Origin: Methanobrevibacter oralis | Lineage (GTDB): Archaea > Methanobacteriota > Methanobacteria > Methanobacteriales > Methanobacteriaceae | Direction: 5' to 3' | DNA length: 60,396 bases | NCBI RefSeq assembly: GCF_001639275.1 | Contig: NZ_LWMU01000125.1 | Location: 1 to 60,396, forward strand | In this document: piece by piece, positions 1 through 8,732 of the stretch | Numbering within the stretch: position 1 is the first letter of the stretch | Layout of the letters: each line of letters begins with the position of its first letter | Notes under the pieces: generated by a model | What the model was told of the DNA's origin: nothing | Seen by the model: only the letters and a program-made list of their open reading frames with translations | The model's database searches: none | Program-made: the position numbers and the translations under genes

Positions 1-679
1 TTGCATGTATTATTTGTACTTTAAATATTCCACCCATGAAATAAATATTTAAGTTTTTATTTTTTGTTATTGGGGATTTTAAGATTTTTATCTTGGTTGT
101 GAAGGTGCTTGGACCATAATCTTTATCTCCATTGAATTTAGCTATTATTGAGTATTGTCCAGGTTTTTGTTTGAGAAGTATAGTAGCATAGCCATATTTG
201 TCTGTTTTTAGGTTGTATTTTTTATTTTTGATTGTGATTTGAAGATTTTTATAAATTAAAGGTTTTCCTTGGTAGTCTGTTAATTTTACCTTATATTTTG
301 TCCCATCATTATAAAACATATACACATTATTAGAATTTAAATAAGAATCACCAGTAATAATTAAATCATTAGTCAAATCATTACCATCTTTTTTATAAAT
401 CATTTTAATAGTGTGTTTTCCACTGTTTAAATTAAAAAAAGTAATATTCTTATTTATCCCACTATTAAGGATTTTATTACCATTTTCATAGTAATCAACA
501 TTGTAATTATTTTTTTCGTAGTAAATTAAGTTATTAACAGTAACAGTGTTTGTATTTTTAGGACGAAATACACTAAAAGTACAAGCAAATATATCACCTG
601 ACTTAAACCAGTAAATAACATTACCTTTAAATTTAGCATGGTTATTAACAAAAGAACAACTACTTAATTTACCATTATC
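1..679 (-). pseudogene. Continuation of the adhesin-like gene, out of frame and running off the window edge
   Basis: Read in the frame that a 10-G tract would give, these bases stay open to the first base of the window without a stop. The product continues the repeat unit (DNGKLSSCSFVNNHAKF) and then passes into an Ig-like beta-sandwich region. That region contains the motifs KVKLTDYQGKPL and GQYSIIAKFNGDKDYGPST, which are typical of archaeal adhesin-like proteins and resemble the Big_3/invasin repeat class. There is no start codon with a ribosome binding site, so this is the downstream half of the gene at 678-1769, separated from it by one base. It is labelled pseudogene only because the frame is broken in this copy; a phase-variable gene in the off state is equally possible. 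Confidence 0.75.
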
Positions 680-1769
680 ACCCCCCCCCCCACCAACGAA
701 CAGCACCACCATCCTCCTGGGCAGTATTATTATTAAAAGAACAACCACTTAAAAAACCATTATCACCATACCAAGAAACAGCACCACCATAATCAGCATG
801 ATTATTATTAAAAGAACAACCATTTAACTTACCATTATTCCAAGCCCAATAAACAGCACCACCATACCCTCGGGCAGTATTATTATTAAAAGAACAACCA
901 TTTAACTTACCATTATTACCAGTCCAATAAACAGCACCACCATGCTCGGCAGTATTATTATTAAAAGAACAACCACTTAAAAAACCATTAGCACCATGCC
1001 AATGAACAGCACCACCATAATAAGCAGTATTATTATTAAAAGAACAACCACTTAAAAAACCATTAGCACCATACCAATAAACAGCACCACCATACCCTCG
1101 GGCAGTATTATTATTAAAAGAACAACCACTTAAAAAACCATTATCACCCCCCCAACGAACAGCACCACCATAATTATTGGCTTTGTTGTTGTTGAAATAG
1201 CAGTGGCTTATTTTACCATTAGTTCCATGTAAGTAAACAACACCTCCTAATTTTGTGCCTTGGTTGTTGTTGAAAGAGCAATATTGTAAATTAGCGTAGT
1301 CTCCATACCAATCTATAGCACTGCCCCAGTCGGTGTCTGTGTTTTTTGCGTTTATGAATTTTATATTTTTTATTGTGACGTGTTTTCCATCTATTTTAAG
1401 TATTCTTGTTGCTAATTTTCCATCTATTATGTGATTTTTCCCATCTATAGTTATAGATTTGCCAATGAATATTGGAGAATCACCTGTAGTGTATGTATAG
1501 TCCTTGTTTAAAGTTATTGTATCTCCAATATGAGCATTGTTTATTATGTTTTGTAAATCTTTAAAAGTAGATGATGAGGCTTTTAAAGTATTATTCGACT
1601 CAGAATTGCCTAAAACACTATTATCTATATCTTGTATTTCCAAATAGTTACTATTTTCCTCATTTAAACCAATATCCCCAGTTACATTATCTTCTGCCGA
1701 AACTGTAGAAACAGTTAAAAATACAAAAAACAATAAAAATATTAAAATTTTACTAAAATTTTTAAACAT
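678..1769 (-). CDS. Adhesin-like surface protein, N-terminal part (frame ends at a poly-G tract)
   Basis: A secreted, repeat-rich surface protein of the Methanobrevibacter adhesin-like type. Residues 1-25 form a signal peptide (basic start, long hydrophobic run, cleavage after VSA). Residues 65-140 look like the start of a right-handed beta-helix (pectate-lyase-like repeats). From about residue 145 the protein consists of 25-26-residue units with the core GGAVYW...NG.L.GCSFNNN. A GGAGGAG ribosome binding site lies just before the ATG. The frame stops at a TGA (678-680) directly after 11 G's (681-691, seen as C on the plus strand). With 10 G's the frame would run on to the window edge, so this gene is switched off or misassembled rather than naturally short. 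The real product is larger and its C-terminal anchor is outside the window. Confidence 0.85.
   Translation of the reverse strand: MFKNFSKILIFLLFFVFLTVSTVSAEDNVTGDIGLNEENSNYLEIQDIDNSVLGNSESNNTLKASSSTFKDLQNIINNAHIGDTITLNKDYTYTTGDSPIFIGKSITIDGKNHIIDGKLATRILKIDGKHVTIKNIKFINAKNTDTDWGSAIDWYGDYANLQYCSFNNNQGTKLGGVVYLHGTNGKISHCYFNNNKANNYGGAVRWGGDNGFLSGCSFNNNTARGYGGAVYWYGANGFLSGCSFNNNTAYYGGAVHWHGANGFLSGCSFNNNTAEHGGAVYWTGNNGKLNGCSFNNNTARGYGGAVYWAWNNGKLNGCSFNNNHADYGGAVSWYGDNGFLSGCSFNNNTAQEDGGAVRWWGGG
681..691 (-). repeat. 11-base poly-G tract inside the adhesin coding region
   Basis: Eleven consecutive C on the plus strand (G on the coding strand) sit at the joint of a repeat unit. The equivalent position of an upstream unit (1147-1153) has only seven, and other units have none. 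Ten G's would join the two halves of the gene in frame; eleven give an immediate TGA. Such tracts in this very AT-rich DNA are conspicuous and are the classic substrate of slipped-strand mispairing. Confidence 0.9.
693..1340 (-). repeat. Tandem array of 75-78-base units encoding GGAVYW...CSFNNN repeats
   Basis: About eight to nine units of 25-26 codons lie head to tail. The units between about 700 and 1190 are nearly identical at DNA level: blocks reading TATTATTATTAAAAGAACAA and CAGCACCACCAT on the plus strand recur in each. Those at 1190-1340 are diverged. The variable parts of each unit are the two to three residues after NNN and the tripeptide after YW. High DNA identity makes unit gain and loss by recombination likely. 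Confidence 0.9.
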
Positions 1770-2108
1770 TTTAAAAACTCCTCCATTTATTTTACCTAAA
1801 ACCCTAAAAAAACTTATTAATAAATTATTTATTAAGCAATAACATTTATTTCTTACTTAATATACCCTAATTCAAAAGTTTTAATAGGATTTTCTTATAT
1901 ATGAAAAAAATAATACTCTCAATTCAAAAAAAAGAACTATTTATTATTTAATACTAAAGCCAAATATTTTATCATATTACATTAAATGAACATAATTACA
2001 TTAAATAAATAATAATTCAATTTTATTTTTAGAAAGTACTATTTTACAATAAAAAATTATATAGATAATCATATAAATAATTAACTGATATCATTATTTT
2101 ATGGAGGA

Positions 2109-2807
2109 GGGGTGGACTCAATTTTGTTAGCTCTTATTTTTCGTTTTTTTCAATCCAACCTCCTCTTTGACACATTACCCAACTGAAAAAATATTCATCC
2201 CAACACTCCAAATTTCTTTTTACACACATTTCAGGCATTAAATTTCAAAATGTAATTTTTTCTATTTAATATGTTAATACAATCTAATTTTCCTTTGTGT
2301 CTTTTTAAAAGGAACAATACAAATTTTTTTATATTATTAGAACTTTGTAGAAAACATAGTAAAATTTGGACTAACATCAAAATTTTTTTACCATTTTAAT
2401 CAAAAAAACACATTATTTATTATGAAATTTCACTTTGATGTAAAAAAATATATTGCTTGTATTTTTATTAAACTTGGAATTATATTTAATAAAGTTAAAA
2501 TAAAAATATAATAAAATAGAGAATAATTATTAGTATAAAACAAAAATAAATCATTTTTCGTATTATTTATTTGAATTCAAGGCATTTAAGTCTTTTTGAA
2601 ATTGGTCTTGATGTTGATGAAAAATTTTTAGACGTACATTCGCTGAGAAAAAATAACAATGATGAATTATACTTTTAAAATTCACTGAATTAATGTATAA
2701 TACGCTCGATTGACTTTTAGTAATCATTCCAGTGAGTATAGTATCTAATTTATATACTCAATAAGAAACAATTTTTTATAAAAAATTAAATTTGACAGAC
2801 ACCCAAC
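2109..2807 (-). mobile_element. Degenerate, internally deleted insertion sequence (ISM1-like) with terminal inverted repeats
   Basis: The minus strand of 2105-2345 encodes broken pieces of a transposase C-terminus (LKRHKGKLDC, then stops and shifts). The same stretch, better preserved, occurs at 59868-60070. The ends match as inverted repeats: 2110-2125 reads GGGTGGACTCAATTTT, and the complement of 2788-2804 reads GGGTGTCTGTCAAATTT. The copy near the right end of the window carries the same end sequence, TCTGTCAATTT, at 59868. The span is about 700 bp, too short for a whole element, and no intact frame remains. Assignment to the ISM1 type rests on genus and general resemblance only. The rest of the 1770-2855 gap is AT-rich with no gene seen. 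Confidence 0.6.
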
Positions 2808-2855
2808 AATAAAATATTTAATAAAAGACAATGGTAAAAGTAAAAATAAGAAAAA

Positions 2856-3113
2856 TTAAATTTTTTTCAATTTTTCACGATATCTGTCAATTGTTGAAGA
2901 AGAATAATCAATATTTAGATAATGCGAAGTTAATTTTTTATTATCATCAAAATCTTTCAATTGTTTCCTATTAAGACTTTCAATTTCTTGATTTAGCCTA
3001 TTTATTTTAGCATCAAAAGCCATTTCGAATTTTTTCATTGATTTATAAGTATTTTTAGAAATTTTTTCAAGTTCTTTATCTAAATCAAACCCTTCTTTAG
3101 ACACATTAAACAC
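2856..3113 (-). CDS. Small hypothetical coiled-coil protein
   Basis: An 85-residue, highly charged protein, predicted to be almost all helix; residues 10-60 show heptad-like spacing (FDLDKELEKISKNTYKSMKK and AKINRLNQEIESLNRKQ). No known domain is recognised. It starts with GTG directly after the TAG of the upstream gene (TAGGTG), so translation is probably coupled to that gene, and moeA lies further upstream on the same strand. There is no signal peptide or membrane segment. The codon use is like its neighbours. Function unknown; the tight spacing suggests it is a real gene, but it could be a fast-evolving lineage-specific one. Confidence 0.55.
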   Translation of the reverse strand: MFNVSKEGFDLDKELEKISKNTYKSMKKFEMAFDAKINRLNQEIESLNRKQLKDFDDNKKLTSHYLNIDYSSSTIDRYREKLKKI

Positions 3114-3575
3114 CTACATTTCAATAATAGGTAATTGAATTTCTGTTACAAACTCTTTTTCATCATCACAATTGTAAAAACTTTTAATTAAAACTTCTTT
3201 AGGAGATCCAATAATATCATAATTGTTTTTTTGAGAAATTTCAACTAATTCTTTATAAGTATCTAAAATATTATCAATTGACCCATAATGCCTTCCAGAT
3301 AAAACTTTGTGTTCAAATAAATCTACAACACGAATAATATCTTTTTCATCAACATCTTCTTCAAGGACAATACCTACATCAAATACAGCATCCCCTTCAT
3401 TTACATCATGTCTTGGAGAGTAATATACAATAAATGGTTCTCCATTTGTTTTAATTTCTTCAGCATCAACCCAACCAACTAATTTAGAAACTAAAATATC
3501 TAAATCTTCAATTGGACCTTTGTAATTAATAACAGCTAATTTTTGATCAGGAATAATTTTTACTTCACTATCCAT
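3114..3575 (-). CDS. GyrI-like / SRPBCC-type small-molecule-binding protein
   Basis: A 153-residue stand-alone protein of the GyrI-like (AraC effector-binding) fold. Typical features are an N-terminal strand KLAVINYKGPIEDLDILVSKLVGWV, the segment PFIVYYSPRHDVNEGDAVFDVGIVLEED, the turn KVLSGRHYGSIDNILDTYKELVE, and a closing strand FVTEIQLPI. In bacteria such domains bind hydrophobic or cationic small molecules, either fused to regulators or alone. No DNA-binding domain is present. It lies 48 bases downstream of moeA on the same strand and abuts the small gene at 2856-3113, so the three may be co-transcribed. The ligand cannot be told from sequence. Confidence 0.7.
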   Translation of the reverse strand: MDSEVKIIPDQKLAVINYKGPIEDLDILVSKLVGWVDAEEIKTNGEPFIVYYSPRHDVNEGDAVFDVGIVLEEDVDEKDIIRVVDLFEHKVLSGRHYGSIDNILDTYKELVEISQKNNYDIIGSPKEVLIKSFYNCDDEKEFVTEIQLPIIEM

Positions 3576-3623
3576 TCTTACACCTTATAATATATATCTA
3601 AAAATAACAATTAAAAAATATTT

Positions 3624-4847
3624 TTAATTAAATAAATAAACTTCAACATTTTCTCCTTCATCTAAAATTTCAACAGATTTTGGAACTTTCACATAACCAT
3701 CTGCTGTTGAAAGTGAAAATATTGCACCAGAGTCCTTAAATATAGGATGAACATTTTCACCATCCACTTTAACAAGCTGATATTGCATACGACCCACAGG
3801 AGAATGAATTCTTCTAGTCATTTTACCTTTAACTATTTTATTCTCAAATTCTTTATTAATTCCAGACAATTTAGTTAATGCTTGAGCTACAAATACATTA
3901 AATATCATCAAAGCAGAAACTGGATTACCTGGAAGGCCAATAACAACTTTACCATTAACTACAGCAACAATAGTGGGTTTACCAGGCTGAACAGAAATTC
4001 CATGAACATATACTTCACCTAATTCATCTAAAACTGTTCTCATTACATCCCCTTGACCTGCAGAAGTCCCACCAGAACAGAGTAAAATATCTACTTCATC
4101 TAAAGCATTAATAATATTTTCTTTAACTAATTTATAATCATCCTGAACAATACCTAAAAACTCTGCATTAGCACCACATGAAATTGCAGCATTTTTAATC
4201 ATGTTTCCATTAACATCATAAATTTTACCATGCGTTAATTCTTCACTTTGCATTGTAACTTCATTTCCAGAAGATATTACACCAACAGTAGGTTTTTTAA
4301 AAACTTCAATATTCTCAAAACCTTGTGAAAGTAAAACACCAATTTTACCCGGATTTAAAAAATCGCCTTTTTTAAGAATTAAATTTCCCTCTTTAATATC
4401 AGATCCTTTACTTGCAACATCTTGAGATGGAGTGGCGGTTGTTAATAAATTAACTTTATCATCAAATTTTTCACAATATTCAACCATCACAATTGCATCA
4501 GAGCCTTCAGGAAGTGCAGCTCCAGTGCTTATTTCAATACATTTTCCTTTTTCAACAACTTTATCAGTAGTTGAACCTGCTTCTAAAAAATCAATTACAT
4601 CTAATGTGTTTGGATTTTCTTCACTAGCTCCAAAGCTATCTTCTGAGAGAATCGCAAATCCATCTTTTAATGCTTTATCAAAAGGAGGAAAATCTATTCT
4701 ACTATAAACATCTTCATATAATATTCTACCGTAAGCTTCACTACATGATATTTCTTCACTTAAAAAGTTATAATTTTCATCAAATAAATCTTGAATTATA
4801 TTTAATGCATCATCACATTCTTTAATTTTTAAAAATTCAACTCCCAT
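3624..4847 (-). CDS. moeA: Molybdopterin molybdotransferase MoeA
   Basis: Inserts molybdate (or tungstate) into adenylylated molybdopterin, the last step of the cofactor made for formylmethanofuran and formate dehydrogenases. The 407-residue length is normal. MoeA signatures are present: PPFDKALKDGFAI at about 54-66 (the family motif usually reads ALDGYA, so the Asp context is slightly altered), STGAALPEGSDAIVMVE at 107-123, SSGNE at 192-196, the MPT-binding CSGGTSAGQGD at 257-267, and GLPGNPVSA at 304-312. The C-terminal beta-barrel domain (340-407) is complete. An AGGAGAT-type ribosome binding site precedes the ATG. It is transcribed divergently from the aIF-1A gene across a 118-base gap. 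Confidence 0.93.
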   Translation of the reverse strand: MGVEFLKIKECDDALNIIQDLFDENYNFLSEEISCSEAYGRILYEDVYSRIDFPPFDKALKDGFAILSEDSFGASEENPNTLDVIDFLEAGSTTDKVVEKGKCIEISTGAALPEGSDAIVMVEYCEKFDDKVNLLTTATPSQDVASKGSDIKEGNLILKKGDFLNPGKIGVLLSQGFENIEVFKKPTVGVISSGNEVTMQSEELTHGKIYDVNGNMIKNAAISCGANAEFLGIVQDDYKLVKENIINALDEVDILLCSGGTSAGQGDVMRTVLDELGEVYVHGISVQPGKPTIVAVVNGKVVIGLPGNPVSALMIFNVFVAQALTKLSGINKEFENKIVKGKMTRRIHSPVGRMQYQLVKVDGENVHPIFKDSGAIFSLSTADGYVKVPKSVEILDEGENVEVYLFN

Positions 4848-4965
4848 AATATCTCCTTTAAATAAAATCCAATAAGTTAATATATATATTATTTATAAAT
4901 ATATAAATAATTTAATATTATGTACGATAATGAGTAGATAAGCTATTGAAACTGGAGGAGAGTAT
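4848..4965. promoter_or_regulatory. Divergent promoter region between moeA and aIF-1A
   Basis: A 118-base AT-rich gap separates the two divergent genes. A TATA-like stretch (TTTATAAATATATAAAT, about 4891-4907) lies roughly 60-75 bases before the aIF-1A start. A strong GGAGGAG ribosome binding site is at 4954-4960. The assignment is by position and composition only. Confidence 0.45.
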
Positions 4966-5271
4966 TTGTCAAGACCAAATCAAAACCAACAACAAGAATA
5001 TAGAAGAGTAAGAACTCCTAGAAAAGGAGAAATACCTGGAGTAGTAGAACAAATCATGGGACATGGAAAATTAAAAGTCAGATGTGCAGATGGAAACATG
5101 AGAATGACTAGAATCCCTGGAAAAATGAAAAAACGTATTTGGATTCGCGAAGGAGATGTCATTTTAGTAAAACCTTGGGATTTTCAATCTGATGAAAAAG
5201 CTGATGTGATTTGGAGATACACCAAAACTGAATCTAATTGGCTTGAAAGAAAAGGTTACCTAAAAATGTAA
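4966..5271 (+). CDS. eif1A: Translation initiation factor aIF-1A
   Basis: The archaeal counterpart of eIF1A, which binds the ribosomal A site during initiation. The 101 residues contain an S1/OB-fold: GEIPGVVEQIMGHGKLKVRC, then DGNMRMTRIPGKMKKRIWIREGDVILV, followed by PWDFQSDEKADVIWRYT, the hallmark of the family. The basic N-terminal tail (residues 1-25) is also typical. The start is TTG at 4966, placed five bases after GGAGGAG; no ATG is available before the conserved core. It is the first gene of the run aIF-1A, rio1 and Dim2-like KH gene, an order common in euryarchaea. Confidence 0.95.
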   Translation: MSRPNQNQQQEYRRVRTPRKGEIPGVVEQIMGHGKLKVRCADGNMRMTRIPGKMKKRIWIREGDVILVKPWDFQSDEKADVIWRYTKTESNWLERKGYLKM

Positions 5272-5297
5272 CCATTACCTATTTTTAAACGATTTTA

Positions 5298-6077
5298 ATG
5301 GATTCAAAAATAGCTAAAGCAGATGCAAAACATCAAAAATTACATTCTGAAAAAAGAAAAAAGGATAATTCTGAGCGAAAAGTAGGTAATGAAATTTTTG
5401 ATAAATTAACTTTAGAAACTTTGTATAAATTAGCTAATCAAGGATACATTGATATATTAAATGGTGCAATAAGTACTGGAAAAGAGGCCAATGTACTTAC
5501 AGGCATTGATAAAAATGAAAATTTTTTAGCTGTTAAGATTTATAGAATAGCTACTTCTGATTTTAAAAAAATGGATTATTATCTTAAAGGCGATCCAAGA
5601 TTTAATATAAAAACTAAAAATAAAAGAAAAATAATTTACTCTTGGGTTACAAAAGAATTTAAAAACTTAACACGATTATATGAAGCTGGAGTTAGAGTTC
5701 CAAAAGCATTCACTAGTGCTAATAATGTTCTTTTAATTGAATTCATTGGGGATGAAACTGGAAATCCAGCTCAACCTGTTAAAAACCAACCACCTAAAAA
5801 TCCTGATGAATTTTTTAATAAATTATTAGTTCAATTTAAATTATTTGTTAACGAAGCTAAACTCGTTCATGGTGATTTATCTAATTATAACATCTTAAAT
5901 TTTAATGAAAAACCTGTTATTATAGATGTTTCACAATCTGTTGTTTTAGACAATCCCATTTCAAGAGAATTACTTGAAAGAGACATCAACACTATAGTTC
6001 ACGAATATAGAAAATTATGTGTTAAAACTAGTTTTGAAGAAGTCTGGGAATACCTTGATTGTAAGTTTTTTAAATAA
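5298..6077 (+). CDS. rio1: RIO1-type serine protein kinase
   Basis: An atypical protein kinase/ATPase needed for maturation of the small ribosomal subunit. The 259 residues show the RIO1 pattern: a glycine loop region STGKEANVLTG, the VAIK-like lysine in LAVKIYRIATSDFKKMDYYLKGD, the hinge LLIEFIGD, the catalytic loop LVHGDLSNYNIL (Asp as base, Asn for metal), and the metal-binding PVIIDVSQSV. The segment FKKMDYYLKGDPRF is specific to Rio1 rather than Rio2. The ATG lies 26 bases after the aIF-1A stop and has no strong ribosome binding site, so translational coupling is likely. It is followed by the KH-domain partner of the same pathway. Confidence 0.95.
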   Translation: MDSKIAKADAKHQKLHSEKRKKDNSERKVGNEIFDKLTLETLYKLANQGYIDILNGAISTGKEANVLTGIDKNENFLAVKIYRIATSDFKKMDYYLKGDPRFNIKTKNKRKIIYSWVTKEFKNLTRLYEAGVRVPKAFTSANNVLLIEFIGDETGNPAQPVKNQPPKNPDEFFNKLLVQFKLFVNEAKLVHGDLSNYNILNFNEKPVIIDVSQSVVLDNPISRELLERDINTIVHEYRKLCVKTSFEEVWEYLDCKFFK

Positions 6078-6126
6078 ATTTAAATAAAATATTTAAAATA
6101 AATACTATAATGAGAGGTGAAAAAAT

Positions 6127-6744
6127 ATGCCAGAAACAGATTATTTGAAAATACCTCAAAATAGAGTAGGGGCATTAATTGGAAGCAATGGAAATATTAA
6201 AAAATCCATTGAAAAAGCTACTAGAACCATACTTGAAATAGATAGTAATGATGGTACTGTATATATATCACCTAGAGAAGATATGGAAGATCCATTAGGA
6301 GTTTGGAATGCAAATCACATTGTAAAAGCTATAGCTCGTGGATTTAACCCTGAAGTTGCACTTAAACTAGTTAGTGATGAAATTTACTTAGAAATTATGA
6401 AATTACCTTTATATATAGGGAAATCTAAAAACGCTCTTGCTAGATATAAAGGCAGAATTATTGGTAAAAATGGAAAAACACGTGAAATAATAATGGAAAT
6501 GGCTGAAGTTGATATGGCTATTTATGGAAAAACCGTTTCATTAATAGGTGAAATGGACAATATTACGGTAGCTAAAGAAGCTATTGAAATGATCTTAAAT
6601 GGATCTAGACATAAATCTGTTTATTCTTTCTTAGAACATAAAAAAGAAACATTAAAAATGAAAGAATTTAAAGAGTTAGTTGGAATCGAAGAAGATAAAA
6701 TCGAATTAAAAGATGGTATCGAATTCGATGCTGAAAACATTTAG
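6127..6744 (+). CDS. KH-domain RNA-binding protein, Dim2/Pno1-like
   Basis: The archaeal homologue of Dim2/Pno1, an rRNA-processing factor that works with Rio1 at the 3' end of 16S rRNA. Two KH domains are visible in 205 residues. The first (about 5-75) has the degenerate loop [16 protein letters not shown]; the second (about 100-160) has the canonical [20 protein letters not shown]. The tail is acidic and helical. GAGAGGTGA is the ribosome binding site before the ATG. Adjacency to rio1 supports the ribosome-assembly role. The gene is followed by a hairpin and T-run. Confidence 0.92.
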   Translation: MPETDYLKIPQNRVGALIGSNGNIKKSIEKATRTILEIDSNDGTVYISPREDMEDPLGVWNANHIVKAIARGFNPEVALKLVSDEIYLEIMKLPLYIGKSKNALARYKGRIIGKNGKTREIIMEMAEVDMAIYGKTVSLIGEMDNITVAKEAIEMILNGSRHKSVYSFLEHKKETLKMKEFKELVGIEEDKIELKDGIEFDAENI

Positions 6745-6779
6745 TAACAAAAATTTTTTGTTACTTATATTATTTTTTT
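6743..6779 (+). terminator. Hairpin plus T-run after the Dim2-like gene
   Basis: A perfect inverted repeat, AGTAACAAAAA and TTTTTGTTACT (6743-6765, one-base centre), begins inside the last codons of the KH gene and is followed by a run of seven T's (6773-6779). Its layout matches a T-rich archaeal transcription terminator at the end of the aIF-1A to KH unit. An AT-only lower stem makes the RNA fold weak, so the T-run may be the main signal. Confidence 0.5.
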
Positions 6780-7051
6780 AAAATGACTACAATATTACTA
6801 TTTAATAAAAAGTAGAGTCAATATTTTAAATAATATAGTAAACTATTATATACTTTAACCAACATATATAGATAACATAGTTTAAATACTATATTTTTTG
6901 CAAAAAATTATTATTATTTTTATCTTAATTTTAGTAGCTATAGATAGGGTAATAAAAAAATATTACTTTTAAAATGATCTATAACTTAGATTAGGTATAA
7001 GATAATGAAATAATTAATAATCACAATAACCTACAAAAAAGGAGGAAAAAC
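6780..7051. promoter_or_regulatory. Upstream region of top6B with two inverted repeats
   Basis: This stretch holds no gene. It has two symmetric elements. The first pairs AATATAGTAAACTAT (6832-6846) with ATAGTTTAAATACTATATT (6877-6895), which ends in a T-run. The second is nested: TATAGAT (6939-6945) and ATCTATA (6977-6983) enclose GTAATA (6949-6954), six A's and TATTAC (6961-6966). The ribosome binding site GGAGGAAAAA precedes the GTG start of top6B. One or both repeats may be operators or leader hairpins; nothing in the sequence says which. Confidence 0.4.
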
Positions 7052-8728
7052 GTGATACAACAAGATATCGGACTCGATTGGCAGAAAGATTTTACAAGAT
7101 TAACCCCATCCGAGTTTTTTAGAAAAAATAAACAAATGTTAGGATTTACTGGGAAAATCCGTTCATTAACAATTGTTTTTCACGAATTAATAACAAATAG
7201 TTTTGATGCAGCTGAGGAATCAGGAATTCTCCCAGATATTGATATTGAATTAAAACGAGTAGATAAAGAACATTATATCTTAAAACATAAAGATAACGGT
7301 CCAGGAATTCCTGAAAAATATATTATGCAAGTATACTGTACAATGTTTGCAGGATCTAAATTTAGAAACATCCAATCAAGAGGTCAACAAGGTTTAGGTT
7401 GTAGTGGTTGTGTACTACTATCTCAAATGACAACCGGTAAACCAACCCGTGTAATTTCCTGTTATAAAGATGGAGATGAACTCAAAGGAGTTAAAATGAA
7501 ATTTCAAATGGATGTGAAAAAAAATACTGGAATTTTAATGGAACGTGAAGATTTCCCTTGCAAACAAACTGGAGTTTGCATTGAATTACAATTCAAAGAA
7601 GTTTCATACTCCCTTGCAGAACAAGGTGCATTTGAATACATAAGAAGAACCATGATTGGAAACCCTCATGCTAAAATTACATTTAGAGATCCGAGTGGGC
7701 ACAAATACATTTTTAAAAGAGCCGCAGATGTTATTCCAGTACTTCCTCAGGAAGTATTACCTCACCCAACAGGAGTTAGTGCTGATGACTTAATGACAAT
7801 GGCACAAAACACCGATAAAAGAAGATACAAAAGCATGTTAACCGCATCACTTTCAAGAATGTCAAATAAAAGAGTCGATGAAATAAGTGAATTAACTAAA
7901 ATTGACATGAATAAACGTCCAAAAGACATGACTTTCTCAGAAGCAGAAACTATTGTACACTGTTTTAAGAAAATGAAATTCATGGCTCCACCAACAAATG
8001 GACTTATTCCTATTGGATCTGAACAAATTGAAAAAGGTATGAAACAAATACTAAAACCTGAATTCATCACAACAATTACTAGAAAACCTGCAACATATTC
8101 CGGAGGAGTATCATTCATTATTGAAGCAGGACTTGCATATGGTGGAGAAGCTGGAAGAGTTGTTAATGAACAAAGAAAGTCTGAAATTATGAGATTTGCT
8201 AACAGAGTTCCATTAACTTTCGATGCAGGAAGTTGTGCTATTACTGAAGCTTTAAAAAGTATTGACTGGAAACGTTATGGCCTTAAAGATTTAGATAACA
8301 CACCATTAACATTATTTGTAAATATTATATCAACTCAAGTACCTTATCTTTCAACTGGTAAACAAAGTGTATCACCAGAACCTGAAATTGTTCATGAAAT
8401 TAGACAAGCTACAATGAAATTAGCTCGTAAACTTCAAAAGCACATTAGGGCGAAAAAAGCAGCTAAAGAAAAAGAAAAACGTTCAAAAGTATTTGAAGAT
8501 TATGTTCCTGTAATTATTGAAGAATCTGCTAAATTAGGAGAAACCGGTGTTCCAGAGTATCAAGAAGTTCTAGCTAAAGTAACTAAAAGAGCGCTTGCAG
8601 AGTTACTTGGTGAAAAAATCGAGGAAGAAGAGGAAGAAGAAGAACTTGATGCAATCATCATGGAAGAATTTGATGAACGTGGACATAGCGTTGATAGTGC
8701 ATTAGATGAATATGATGCAGACAGGTGA
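7052..8728 (+). CDS. top6B: DNA topoisomerase VI subunit B
   Basis: The ATP-binding subunit of the archaeal type IIB topoisomerase, which relaxes and decatenates DNA by a double-strand passage. The GHKL (Bergerat) ATPase fold is complete: N-box [14 protein letters not shown] at 44-57, G1 box KDNGPGIP at 80-87, G2 box [11 protein letters not shown] at 109-119. The H2TH region follows (about 230-310), then the transducer domain with the switch lysine in TGKQSVSP (about 445). The C-terminus is a basic helix and an acidic stretch of glutamates. The 558-residue length is normal. It starts with GTG after GGAGG and is followed four bases later by top6A, so the subunits are co-translated. Confidence 0.97.
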   Translation: MIQQDIGLDWQKDFTRLTPSEFFRKNKQMLGFTGKIRSLTIVFHELITNSFDAAEESGILPDIDIELKRVDKEHYILKHKDNGPGIPEKYIMQVYCTMFAGSKFRNIQSRGQQGLGCSGCVLLSQMTTGKPTRVISCYKDGDELKGVKMKFQMDVKKNTGILMEREDFPCKQTGVCIELQFKEVSYSLAEQGAFEYIRRTMIGNPHAKITFRDPSGHKYIFKRAADVIPVLPQEVLPHPTGVSADDLMTMAQNTDKRRYKSMLTASLSRMSNKRVDEISELTKIDMNKRPKDMTFSEAETIVHCFKKMKFMAPPTNGLIPIGSEQIEKGMKQILKPEFITTITRKPATYSGGVSFIIEAGLAYGGEAGRVVNEQRKSEIMRFANRVPLTFDAGSCAITEALKSIDWKRYGLKDLDNTPLTLFVNIISTQVPYLSTGKQSVSPEPEIVHEIRQATMKLARKLQKHIRAKKAAKEKEKRSKVFEDYVPVIIEESAKLGETGVPEYQEVLAKVTKRALAELLGEKIEEEEEEEELDAIIMEEFDERGHSVDSALDEYDADR

Positions 8729-8732
8729 TTAA

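Noticed and set aside
693-1340. Possible CRISPR array, because of regular repeats of about 75 bases
   Set aside because: The units are in frame, encode a conserved peptide, and vary only at a few codons. There are no unique spacers of constant length and no cas genes nearby.
2540-2700. Possible gene fragment (short open stretches on both strands) inside the insertion-sequence remnant
   Set aside because: Open stretches are short, lack a start with a ribosome binding site, and resemble no family I know; they may simply be part of the decayed element.
7762-8118. Minus-strand open frame of 118 codons within top6B
   Set aside because: Overlaps a certain gene over its full length and has no domain or ribosome binding site.
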